NCBI GenBank assembly: GCA_016218905.1
Contig: JACRCS010000529.1
Coordinates: forward strand, 1 to 5,493
DNA length: 5,493 nucleotides
Direction of reading: 5' to 3'
Source of the DNA: Deltaproteobacteria bacterium
Lineage (GTDB): Bacteria; Desulfobacterota_C; Deferrisomatia; Deferrisomatales; JACRMM01
The position numbers and the translations under genes are program-made. Within the stretch, counting starts at the first letter, position 1, and each line of letters opens with the position of its first letter. The notes below the pieces were generated by a model. The model worked only from the letters and a program-made list of their open reading frames with translations. It had not been told where the DNA came from and ran no database searches. Of the stretch, positions 1-5,493 are shown one piece after another.

Positions 1-1714
1 CCGGGGGCGGCGCGATCGGCTGCGGGAATTCCCGGACCGCCTTCTGCCCGTCCGGGTTCGTGAACGTTAACGTATGCTTGCCGGTTGCCCACGCTTTTTG
101 CTTCTCGGGGTCATCCACTGGAAGGCGGACGGCCTTGTAGAAGTCCTGCTCCGTCGTGGACGGGTCCTTGTCCGCCGGCTGGACTTCCAGGGAGGCGATC
201 ACGGGTGAACCGTCGACCTGAATCGAGGCCGCGTTAGAGAGCGCACGTCCCTTCACGAGAAGCTTCGACGCGCCTGCGACGGGATCCGGGCCTGCCTCCT
301 CGATCACCGGGCCAGGCTTCCGGATGAACTTGCCTCCAAGGTACCCGAGCGAGCTCACGCCCATGAGCTCCAAGAAGCCGTCCGGAAGCTTCGGCAGATC
401 CTCGATGGCGCCGACGTCGCGAAGGAGGGTCAGACTGAGGTAGCCGAGTCCTCCCACCAGCGTCCAGATGAGGAACTGGGCCCTTTCGGGGACGACGACC
501 CCTCCCGTGGCCAGGAAATCGGAGATCGTGGGCTGGATCTCTCCCGCGCCCTTTGTCCCGCGCGCCTTGGCGATCCCCTGCGCGAAGACGGTCGTTGAGG
601 CACTGATCAGGACCAGCCCGGGCAGCCCCCCGGGGATGGGTGGAAAATCGAAGATGCCCTGGACGAGACTGCGTGCGACGATCAGGTAGAGGTAGCCGAA
701 GACGGCGATGCCGGTCCACCAATAGAACTGGAATTTCGAGAGACTGTAGGTCTGCGTCTCGGGATCGATCAACAGCGAGTCCCATACTCTGCAAGCCGTA
801 GTCGCCACGCCTCGGGTCTTGACGCGGCAAGACACTGCCCAGACGACGACGACCGCGATGATGAGTACGCCCGCGGCCGCTGCCACTCTCGGGCCCCACG
901 AAGGAACTGCGGAAATGACTACTGTCGTAGGCTCGGAGTCCCGATCTCCAACGGTAATCTGGACCCTGCGCTTTCCGCGGAGCGCTGTCTGATCTGTTGC
1001 CTCTTTTGCGCTTACGCCCCAGACCCTGATCTCACGATCACTGACCACCCTGGCGAAGGGACGAGTGGGTTTTCGCCGGGGAAGATCGTTTTCCACCCAC
1101 TGGATGTCGAGCGTACCTCGTCCTTCAACATAGACGCGGTTGTCTTCCGGGACCGTGCTGAAGTTCCTCCCGAGGATGCGGAATTCGAATCCCCGATCAT
1201 CGGGAAACTGGACCGTGGGCTCGATGGCCGTGACTTCAGGGACGCTCTGCACTCCGTAGAGCACTCTCATTCGTCGGCTCAGAGCCGACTGTGCCGGCGC
1301 CAACTTCAAGGGTTTCGCCCCTGTTACGACCCGCACTTCGTACTCACCCAAGGGCAGGGGGCGCTCTCGGTTCCCGCACTTCGCCCGCTGCAGGTTCAGA
1401 CGAAAGGTCCGCTTGGCGGTGTCCACCGGCGGGCCGGGATTCAGAATCCAAGCCCCTCTGAACTCGTCGTCAGCAATGGAGTTTTCAGGACATTGCCGAC
1501 CCTCCACCAGCTTCAGCCAGACCGTGACCGAGCCGGCTGCCTCCGGGGAGAATTCGGGATCCTTGACCGTCAGGTCCACGGGCGTGCCCCGGCTCGCCTC
1601 GGCGGGCTCGAAGACAAAGCCGTTCTCGGCATGGGAAGTCGTGCAGAGGAGTACGAAAACCGCGGAAGCTGCCGCCACGAGCAGCCGCCCATGCCACTGT
1701 CTCTCTCCCCTCAT
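1..1714 (-). CDS. Signal-peptide membrane protein with TIG/Ig-like domains and a duplicated 2-TM module (3' end cut by window edge)
   Basis: The frame is open from ATG 1714 to base 2, giving 571 codons with no stop, so the C-terminus lies outside the window. A Shine-Dalgarno-like GGAGGGGG sits about 5 nt before this ATG. Residues 1-29 look like a signal peptide: basic start, hydrophobic LLVAAASAVFVLL, possible cleavage after SHA. Residues 31-155 are beta-rich and Ig-like, with C75 and C113 as a possible disulfide. Residues 159-270 resemble an IPT/TIG domain (VTAIEPT, FRILGRNF, VYVEG, VQITVGD). A transmembrane helix lies at about 276-296. Two homologous two-helix units follow at about 325-383 and 408-465 (shared QFxxWT, GYLxL, R, DxPx[IL]PxG). 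Basic segments RVKTRG, KARGTKG and IRKPGP fit cytoplasmic loops, which would put the C-terminal TIG-like region (477-565) inside the cell. Similar S-L-S-x-x-Q-x-x-x-W membrane segments occur, as I recall, in unnamed bacterial membrane proteins. The function is unknown. It starts 13 nt after the amidase stop, so the two are probably co-transcribed. Confidence 0.85.
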   Translation of the reverse strand, partial: MRGERQWHGRLLVAAASAVFVLLCTTSHAENGFVFEPAEASRGTPVDLTVKDPEFSPEAAGSVTVWLKLVEGRQCPENSIADDEFRGAWILNPGPPVDTAKRTFRLNLQRAKCGNRERPLPLGEYEVRVVTGAKPLKLAPAQSALSRRMRVLYGVQSVPEVTAIEPTVQFPDDRGFEFRILGRNFSTVPEDNRVYVEGRGTLDIQWVENDLPRRKPTRPFARVVSDREIRVWGVSAKEATDQTALRGKRRVQITVGDRDSEPTTVVISAVPSWGPRVAAAAGVLIIAVVVVWAVSCRVKTRGVATTACRVWDSLLIDPETQTYSLSKFQFYWWTGIAVFGYLYLIVARSLVQGIFDFPPIPGGLPGLVLISASTTVFAQGIAKARGTKGAGEIQPTISDFLATGGVVVPERAQFLIWTLVGGLGYLSLTLLRDVGAIEDLPKLPDGFLELMGVSSLGYLGGKFIRKPGPVIEEAGPDPVAGASKLLVKGRALSNAASIQVDGSPVIASLEVQPADKDPSTTEQDFYKAVRLPVDDPEKQKAWATGKHTLTFTNPDGQKAVREFPQPIAPPP

Positions 1715-1727
1715 CTGTCCCCCTCCA

Positions 1728-2528
1728 CTACGCGAACTTCAGATACTGTGCGGAGACCCAGTGCTGTGCGGAGGGGTGGATACGACACCACCCCTGCGCC
1801 TCTTCATAGACGGTGACGCAGATCCCCTGGTGGAGCACCTTGACGACCGGTGCCGCGGCGCTCTGCGCTGCTCTCACGTTGAGGGCCGTTGCGGTGACCT
1901 CGGCAGTGCGCGGCGCGGGCCCCGGCGGCGGAGAAGGCTGTGCGTTTATGCTGGTCAAGGTCGTGCGAACGAGCGGGATGAAGTTCTGCTCGGCTGCGGG
2001 AATGTCGTTTCCGCCAAAGAACTCGGTACCGGGACAGCTCTTGGTGTTGCCGGTGCCCCGCGTTCGTTCTCCGGTGGTGAGGTCGTACCAATGATGGTAG
2101 ACGATCGTGTCTGCCGAGGGCACCAGGTTGAACTCCCGGCAGAGGAGGGCGTTGACCCGGAGCACGCAGTCCCTGTGCGCCTCGCTTATCTTATCCCGCC
2201 CGTCGAAGTTCCCGACGTGTTCGATGCAGATGCCGGTTCGGTTCGCACCTTTGATTCCGGCGGGAATCTTGTCGAAGCTCCTGCAGACGGCGACCGTACC
2301 GTCGGGAAAGGTGGTCAGATTCTGTGCAATCTCTGCAAAACCCCGCTCCAGGTGGCTCCGTTCCATTCCTTCGAGCAATTCGAAATGGTTCCCCCTGAAG
2401 GTTCCGTAATTCGGGAGCCAGGTATGGTGATTCTGAACCAGAGTGACCCTGCGATTAAACTGGTTCTCCTGCAACCAATGATCGAACTCCTTGTCGCTCA
2501 TCAGGATGAACTTCCCTCTCGTCTCCAT
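1728..2528 (-). CDS. N-acetylmuramoyl-L-alanine amidase (Amidase_2/PGRP-like fold) with C-terminal bacterial SH3 domain
   Basis: Predicted to cleave the amide bond between N-acetylmuramic acid and L-alanine of peptidoglycan; 266 residues. The N-terminal domain (about 5-195) shows NHHTW (H34/H35), YHHWY (H145/H146) and TKSCPGT (K163, C165). This matches the His/His/Cys zinc site with a Lys two residues before the Cys, as in T7 lysozyme. The core strand GICIEHVGNFD (99-109) and the FPDGTV segment (74-79) also fit the family. A proline-rich linker (198-206) leads to an SH3b domain at 208-265 (TALNVRAA, GWCRI, WVSAQYL), usually a wall-binding module. I chose ATG 2528 because GAGGAGG lies just upstream. 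The frame is open to 2633, but that extension looks like leader sequence. No signal peptide or membrane helix is seen and there are seven cysteines, which suggests a cytoplasmic protein or export by another route. A phage-type endolysin origin is possible, but no phage genes are nearby. The stop at 1728-1730 is followed closely by the membrane protein gene. Confidence 0.93.
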   Translation of the reverse strand: METRGKFILMSDKEFDHWLQENQFNRRVTLVQNHHTWLPNYGTFRGNHFELLEGMERSHLERGFAEIAQNLTTFPDGTVAVCRSFDKIPAGIKGANRTGICIEHVGNFDGRDKISEAHRDCVLRVNALLCREFNLVPSADTIVYHHWYDLTTGERTRGTGNTKSCPGTEFFGGNDIPAAEQNFIPLVRTTLTSINAQPSPPPGPAPRTAEVTATALNVRAAQSAAAPVVKVLHQGICVTVYEEAQGWCRIHPSAQHWVSAQYLKFA

Positions 2529-2571
2529 GTCGCCCTCCTCGCGCTGAAGCTCAGGCCAAGAACTGCGTCCT

Positions 2572-2629
2572 GGTTCGCTCTCCGGGAGCGCAGCCGTGCC
2601 GCTACGGCCTCGGTCGGTTCGCTCTCCGG
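2572..2629. repeat. Two perfect 14-bp direct repeats ahead of the amidase gene
   Basis: GGTTCGCTCTCCGG occurs at 2572-2585 and again at 2616-2629 on the plus strand, 44 bp apart start to start, about four helical turns. Both lie between the terminator and the amidase start. The proximal copy also forms part of a small hairpin (CGCTC 2576-2580 with GAGCG 2586-2590). Spacing and position fit paired protein-binding sites or a structured 5' leader, but no regulator is known. Confidence 0.6.
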
Positions 2630-2646
2630 ACACCAGCGGGCAGGGG

Positions 2647-2676
2647 AAAAAGAAAAGACCGGGGGGCGCCCGGTCT
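2647..2676 (-). terminator. Rho-independent terminator, minus strand
   Basis: The minus strand has an 8-bp perfect GC-rich stem (AGACCGGG at 2676-2669 with CCCGGTCT at 2663-2656) around a 5-nt loop. It is followed by TTTCTTTTT (2655-2647). This is a strong intrinsic terminator for minus-strand transcripts. The opposite strand has only a short T run, so it would be weaker there. It could end the kinase–receiver operon, or act on transcripts from the promoter about 50 nt upstream. Confidence 0.85.
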
Positions 2677-2716
2677 CTTTCGCTCCCCCCCAGGAGCAGT
2701 GATCCCTCTTTTGTTT
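2647..2716 (-). ncRNA. Candidate short RNA or attenuator leader between promoter and terminator
   Basis: A promoter whose start would be near 2716 and a terminator ending near 2647 delimit a transcript of about 70 nt. It has a purine-rich 5' part, a GCTCC/GGAGC hairpin (2697-2682) and then the terminator. The G-run of the first hairpin, with its flank (2693-2686), can instead pair with CCCCCCGG (2666-2659) of the terminator, 8 bp including one G-U. The two folds exclude each other. I recognise no known riboswitch class. It may be a small RNA, an attenuator for the amidase operon, or a chance pairing of a promoter-like site with the terminator of the preceding operon. Confidence 0.35.
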
Positions 2717-2722
2717 CCGTGC

Positions 2723-2751
2723 AGCCTAGCGAATGGAGAACTTACCGTCAA
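2723..2751 (-). promoter_or_regulatory. Sigma-70-type promoter, minus strand
   Basis: On the minus strand TTGACG (2751-2746) and TAGGCT (2728-2723) are separated by exactly 17 bp, close to the TTGACA/TATAAT consensus at both boxes. Transcription would begin near 2716 and run towards the amidase gene. It lies about 75 bp past the stop of the receiver gene. This is the only convincing promoter I find in the window. It is read from sequence alone; the nearby terminator makes its output uncertain. Confidence 0.6.
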
Positions 2752-2826
2752 TGGGTCGTACGTCGCTTCCGCAAGCCATGAAACCGGCAGAAAGCGGACG
2801 CTGCGCCCCTGTTTGATCCTTGAAGC

Positions 2827-3198
2827 TCATGCCGAGGGGAGCGACTCCTTCACCAGCTCCACCAGCCGCCCGGGATCGAAGGGCTTGGCGAGGAAGGAGT
2901 CTGCCCCCGCTTCGAGGCCCCGGCGGCGGTCGGCCTCCTCGCTCTTGGCGGTCAGCAGCAGGATGGGCACCCGGGCGTACGCGGGTATCTCCCGCAGCTT
3001 TCGGCACACTTCGAGCCCCGACATGCCCGGCATGACGACGTCGAGCACGACGATGTCGTACGGTTCCGCGCCCGCGACGCGCAGCGCCTCGGCTCCCGAC
3101 CCGACAGTGGTCACCGAGAGCCCGGCGGCGGCGAAGAGGTCCTGAAGCGAGAGGAGGATCAGCTCGTCGTCGTCGACCAGTAGGATCCGCTTGGCCAT
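2827..3198 (-). CDS. Single-domain response regulator (CheY-like receiver)
   Basis: A 123-residue protein that is one receiver domain and nothing else. Visible landmarks are the acidic pocket VDDDE (D9-D11), the phosphoacceptor D53 in VLDVVMPG, the switch residue T83 in LLTAK, and the conserved K105 in LAKPFD. Length and motif spacing are typical of stand-alone receivers. There is no DNA-binding, GGDEF, HD-GYP or other output domain, so it must act by protein contact or pass phosphate on in a relay. The start at ATG 3198 is supported by GAGGAG about 6 nt upstream. It lies 133 nt downstream of the hybrid-free sensor kinase gene on the same strand, which makes that kinase its most likely partner. 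A strong terminator about 150 nt past its stop probably ends the transcript. Confidence 0.97.
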   Translation of the reverse strand: MAKRILLVDDDELILLSLQDLFAAAGLSVTTVGSGAEALRVAGAEPYDIVVLDVVMPGMSGLEVCRKLREIPAYARVPILLLTAKSEEADRRRGLEAGADSFLAKPFDPGRLVELVKESLPSA

Positions 3199-3203
3199 CG
3201 AAG

Positions 3204-3211
3204 TCTCCTCT
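3204..3211 (-). promoter_or_regulatory. Ribosome binding site of the receiver gene
   Basis: The minus strand reads GAGGAG here, about 6 nt before ATG 3198. It fixes the receiver start and contrasts with the kinase gene, which has no strong site, so the receiver can be translated independently and more strongly. Confidence 0.7.
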
Positions 3212-3218
3212 CATCCCA

Positions 3219-3333
3219 AGTGTCCCGGACGGTTAGTTCGCGCGTCACGGTTGATAGGACGAACGGCGGCGAATCAGCGCCGTTCGGCCATCGCAGGGGC
3301 TGAACAGCAGCAAGGGCTTCCCAACGGGACACT
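3219..3333 (-). repeat. Nested inverted repeats in the kinase–receiver spacer
   Basis: The 133-nt gap between the two genes holds two sets of inverted repeats. The outer 9-bp arms AGTGTCCCG (3219-3227) and CGGGACACT (3325-3333) begin at the kinase stop codon. The inner 9-bp arms CGAACGGCG (3260-3268) and CGCCGTTCG (3278-3286) enclose a 9-nt loop. No T-tract follows the inner hairpin, so it is not a classical terminator. It may tune the ratio of kinase to receiver by stabilising or processing the mRNA. I see no promoter for the receiver in this gap. Confidence 0.6.
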
Positions 3334-5272
3334 ACTGGGCCGGGGCACACGGGAGCACGATCCGGAAGGTCGTCCCCTTTGGGCCGGTTCGGGGCACGTC
3401 GATGTCCCCGCCGTGTTCGGCCAGGATCCCGTGGGCGATCGCGAGCCCCAGACCCGTCCCCTTGCCCGCTTCCTTGGTCGTGAAGAAGGGTTCGAAGATC
3501 TTTCCGAGCGCGTCGGCCGGTATTCCCGGCCCGGTGTCCGAGATCTCCGCGGCGACGGCGGGCGCCCCTTCGAGCGCCGCCGGCATCGTGCGTATGGTGA
3601 GGACCTTGTGGTTCTCCTGGCGCTCCATGGCGTCGCGGGCGTTGGCGATGATGTCGAGAAACACCTGTTCCAGTCGTCCCGCGTCGCCCAGGACCGGGGC
3701 GAGCCCGGAGGCGAGCTCCCGCTCCACCGCGATCTGCAGGTTCATGAGCTGCTGGCCCGAGAGGAGCAGCGCGCTCTCCAAGGGTCCGTTCACGTCGATG
3801 AGCTCCCGCCGCAGCTCGGTCTGCCGGGAGAACTCGCGCAGGTGGTCGACGATCCTCGCGATCCGCTCGTTGCACCGGCGCAGGAGGTGCAACCGGTTGC
3901 GGCTCGGGCACTCGGCGGGGCAGGCGCTCGCGTCCATTACGTGGAGGAGCGTTGTCGACGCCATGAGCGGGTTGTTGATCTCGTGGGCTACCCCGGAGAC
4001 GAGGTCCCCCAGGGCCCGAAGCTTCATCGTCTGGATCAGGTGCGCCTGCGCCCGGCGGAGATCGGCTTCGAGCGTCTTCTGCGCGGTGATGTCCGAGAAG
4101 ATCGCGAGGGTGCCCTGCTCCCGCCCGTCCCGGTCGCGCAGGATCGACGCGGACGTGCGGACCGGCACGACGCCCTTCTTTCCGATGAGCTCCATCTCGT
4201 AGTTGATGAGGTTCCCCTGCTCCCGCAGGAGCGCCATGATCTTGCGGGCCTCGTCCAGGCCGGCTGGGTAGAAGTCCCAGACCCTGCGACCGAGCGTCTC
4301 CTCCTTGGAATACCCGAGCATCTCCTCCAGTCCCCGGTTGATGAAGGTGATCGTCCCCTTCGGGTCGGCCGTGGCGATCCCGTCCACCGTGCTCTGGACG
4401 AGGCTCCGGTACCGCTCCCCCGACTCCCGCAGCGCCTCCGTGCGCTCTTCCACAAGCCGCTCGAGCTCCTCCTTCTGCCCCCGGATCTCGGCGGCCATCG
4501 TGTTGAAGGAGTACGCGAGGGCGGAGAACTCCTGGCCGCTCTCGCCGATATCGGCTTCGGCGCTCGAGTCTCCCCCCGCCATCCGGGACGCGGCTTCCGA
4601 TACGCGGTGGAGGGGCCGGGTGATGAGGCGGTTCATCACGAGCGTGAGCGTGCCGAGGAGAAGGACGCTCATGGCCAGCAGCGGAGCGGTGTACCAGCCG
4701 AGGCGGGCGACGTCCTCGTACACCTCCTCCTCGTAGCTGCCCGCCGCGATGATCCAGCGCCAGGGCGCGTAGTAGCGGAACTTGAGGATCTTGGTGCGGT
4801 CCCGCTCTTCCCCGATCTCCGGGTTCCTCCACGGGTAGCGGATGGTGCCGGCCTCGCCCGGATGGAGGCGCAGCGCCTCGGCGCAGATGGCGCGCACGAA
4901 GGGAAAGCCCGCGGCGTCCCGGCTGTCGGAGATGTCCTGTCCCTCCTTGGCCGGGTGGATGATGAGACGCCCGGAGTCGTCCATGCAGTAGGCGTAACCG
5001 GAGGCGCCCACGCGGGTATTGAGGAAGGCCGCGCGAAGGAGTTCGGCGTCCCCGCCGCCGGCCGGACCGCCGCCCGGCGAGATCGCCCGCTGGAGCTCGC
5101 AGAGGCGGTAGAGCTGGTCGACGACGTTGGTGAGCTCCCGCTCTGCGGAGGCCCGCAGGCTCGTCCGGAGCCACTCGACGGCGACCACCTCCGCGGCGAG
5201 CAACGGGAGGAGCACCGCGAGGAAGGTCGCGGCGAGCTGGTTGCGGACCTTCCAGCGGAGGAAGCGCCTCAT
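3332..5272 (-). CDS. Membrane sensor histidine kinase, Cache–HAMP–PAS–HisKA–HATPase
   Basis: A 646-residue sensor kinase, inner-membrane anchored. Order of parts: TM1 about 13-34; extracytoplasmic Cache domain about 35-190 (GASGYAYCMDDSG, then the typical ending WRWIIAAGSYEEEVYED); TM2 about 193-213; HAMP about 214-266; short coiled coil; PAS about 284-400 (GIATADPKGTITFINRG, ending SDITAQK); HisKA with phosphoacceptor H430 in GVAHEINNPL; ATPase with N-box NARDAM (N544), G1 DTGPGIP (D579), F-box FEPFFTTK and G2 GKGTGLGL. All catalytic motifs are intact. The HEINNPL form is that of NtrB-like kinases. Cache domains usually bind small organic ligands; which one cannot be read here. The start ATG 5272 overlaps the upstream stop (ATGA) and gives a normal TM1. 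The frame runs open to 5476, but that extension is Arg/Gly-rich shadow of the upstream gene. No strong ribosome site precedes the ATG, so translation is probably coupled. An unusual CPAEC plus C467 lies in the DHp region. Confidence 0.97.
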   Translation of the reverse strand: MRRFLRWKVRNQLAATFLAVLLPLLAAEVVAVEWLRTSLRASAERELTNVVDQLYRLCELQRAISPGGGPAGGGDAELLRAAFLNTRVGASGYAYCMDDSGRLIIHPAKEGQDISDSRDAAGFPFVRAICAEALRLHPGEAGTIRYPWRNPEIGEERDRTKILKFRYYAPWRWIIAAGSYEEEVYEDVARLGWYTAPLLAMSVLLLGTLTLVMNRLITRPLHRVSEAASRMAGGDSSAEADIGESGQEFSALAYSFNTMAAEIRGQKEELERLVEERTEALRESGERYRSLVQSTVDGIATADPKGTITFINRGLEEMLGYSKEETLGRRVWDFYPAGLDEARKIMALLREQGNLINYEMELIGKKGVVPVRTSASILRDRDGREQGTLAIFSDITAQKTLEADLRRAQAHLIQTMKLRALGDLVSGVAHEINNPLMASTTLLHVMDASACPAECPSRNRLHLLRRCNERIARIVDHLREFSRQTELRRELIDVNGPLESALLLSGQQLMNLQIAVERELASGLAPVLGDAGRLEQVFLDIIANARDAMERQENHKVLTIRTMPAALEGAPAVAAEISDTGPGIPADALGKIFEPFFTTKEAGKGTGLGLAIAHGILAEHGGDIDVPRTGPKGTTFRIVLPCAPAQ

Positions 5273-5493
5273 GGCGGCTTCGCCCCGAGGATGGGGAAGA
5301 CCTTCTGCTGGAGCTGCCGGACGACCCGCTCCGCGTGAGCGCGGGTCCGCGCCTTCACCTCGCCTCCGCTGATCAGCCGGGGATCGAAGAGCCCCTCCGT
5401 GTCCCCTCCGGAGATGCCGCTGCCCACCATGCCGGCGTAGTCGTCCTCGGGGGTCACCTCGGCCAGGGCCGACCACGCGAGCGTCCAGCAGCG
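5269..5493 (-). CDS. C-terminal 74 codons of an unrecognised protein (5' part outside window)
   Basis: The frame is open from the right edge of the window (base 5493) to TGA at 5269-5271. The visible 74 residues are soluble in character. A DPRLISGGEVKARTRAHAE stretch leads into an amphipathic helix around HAERVVRQLQQKVFPIL and the end is GAKPP. I do not recognise the family and give no function. The real start is outside the window; the in-frame GTG 5457 and ATG inside it are not convincing starts. The reading frame is preferred over the competing one, which extends the kinase upstream, because its composition is that of a normal protein and the competing one is mostly Arg, Gly and Pro. The stop overlaps the kinase start by four bases, so the two belong to one operon. 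The missing N-terminal part could reveal the signal or pathway the kinase serves, for example a binding protein or a metabolic enzyme. Confidence 0.75.
   Translation of the reverse strand, partial: RCWTLAWSALAEVTPEDDYAGMVGSGISGGDTEGLFDPRLISGGEVKARTRAHAERVVRQLQQKVFPILGAKPP

Noticed and set aside
234..899. 221-codon minus-strand frame inside the membrane protein gene
   Set aside because: It is an alternative frame with Arg-rich composition. The frame starting at 1714 stays open over the whole region and encodes signal peptide, TIG-like and membrane segments.
1..1714. Lipoprotein signal in the membrane protein
   Set aside because: A Cys (C24) follows the hydrophobic core, but the preceding LL does not fit a lipobox, which needs Gly, Ala or Ser at -1. 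An ordinary cleavage after SHA fits better.
2529..2633. N-terminal extension of the amidase to ATG 2633
   Set aside because: The extra 35 residues are polar and low complexity and contain the direct repeats and the ribosome site. The internal ATG 2528 has a strong Shine-Dalgarno, and the fold begins right after it.
1413..2702. 429-codon plus-strand frame across the amidase and the intergenic region
   Set aside because: It is antisense to the amidase and to the start of the membrane protein, both of which have clear domains and ribosome sites. It has no recognisable motif.
2647..2751. c-di-GMP or other known riboswitch in the leader
   Set aside because: The purine-rich start prompted a check against GEMM, fluoride and mini-ykkC consensus elements from memory; none of their conserved cores is present.
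3159..5174. 671-codon minus-strand frame overlapping the kinase
   Set aside because: It is the +1/-1 frame of the kinase; the product is Arg/Gly/Pro-rich low complexity, without domains, and it also overlaps the receiver start.
3191..5338. 715-codon open frame on the plus strand antisense to the kinase
   Set aside because: It mirrors a kinase with all catalytic motifs intact. Long antisense frames are expected in GC-rich genes, and its product shows no domain and an excess of Arg, Gly and Glu.
5273..5476. N-terminal extension of the kinase to 5476
   Set aside because: The added 68 residues are Arg/Gly/Pro-rich and are the shadow frame of the upstream gene. ATG 5272 gives a proper first transmembrane helix and an ATGA overlap.

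Overview
The window looks like chromosomal DNA from a high-GC Gram-negative-type bacterium. Codons end mostly in G or C, and the antisense frames stay open for hundreds of codons. The Cache–HAMP–PAS sensor kinase paired with a single-domain receiver would fit Desulfobacterota, Myxococcota or similar environmental lineages, but no marker here fixes the taxon. I see no tRNA, rRNA, CRISPR array, insertion sequence or phage structural gene. Every gene I can support is on the minus strand, so the order of transcription runs from high to low coordinates.

Upstream block (5493 to 2827). The C-terminal 74 codons of an unrecognised gene end in an ATGA overlap with a 646-residue membrane sensor histidine kinase. 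A 133-nt spacer with nested inverted repeats follows, then a 123-residue stand-alone receiver (CheY-like) protein. This is an operon-like two-component module: an extracytoplasmic Cache domain and an internal PAS domain would control the kinase, which would phosphorylate the receiver at D53. No output domain is present, so the final target lies outside the window.

Intergenic region (2826 to 2529). On the minus strand this holds a good sigma-70-type promoter, then about 60 nt further a strong intrinsic terminator hairpin with a U-rich tract. Beyond that are two perfect 14-bp direct repeats ahead of the next gene. It can be read as the end of the two-component operon, as a short RNA gene, or as an attenuator leader for the genes below.

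Downstream block (2528 to 1). A zinc N-acetylmuramoyl-L-alanine amidase with a C-terminal SH3b domain and no signal peptide is followed after 13 nt by a large membrane protein that runs off the left edge. The membrane protein has a signal peptide, an extracytoplasmic Ig/TIG-like region, a transmembrane helix, an internally duplicated two-helix membrane module and a second TIG-like domain. The tight spacing implies co-expression. A joint role in cell-envelope biology is a reasonable inference, but nothing here proves it. The duplicated membrane module, the leaderless amidase next to it, and the promoter/terminator leader are the most noteworthy items.
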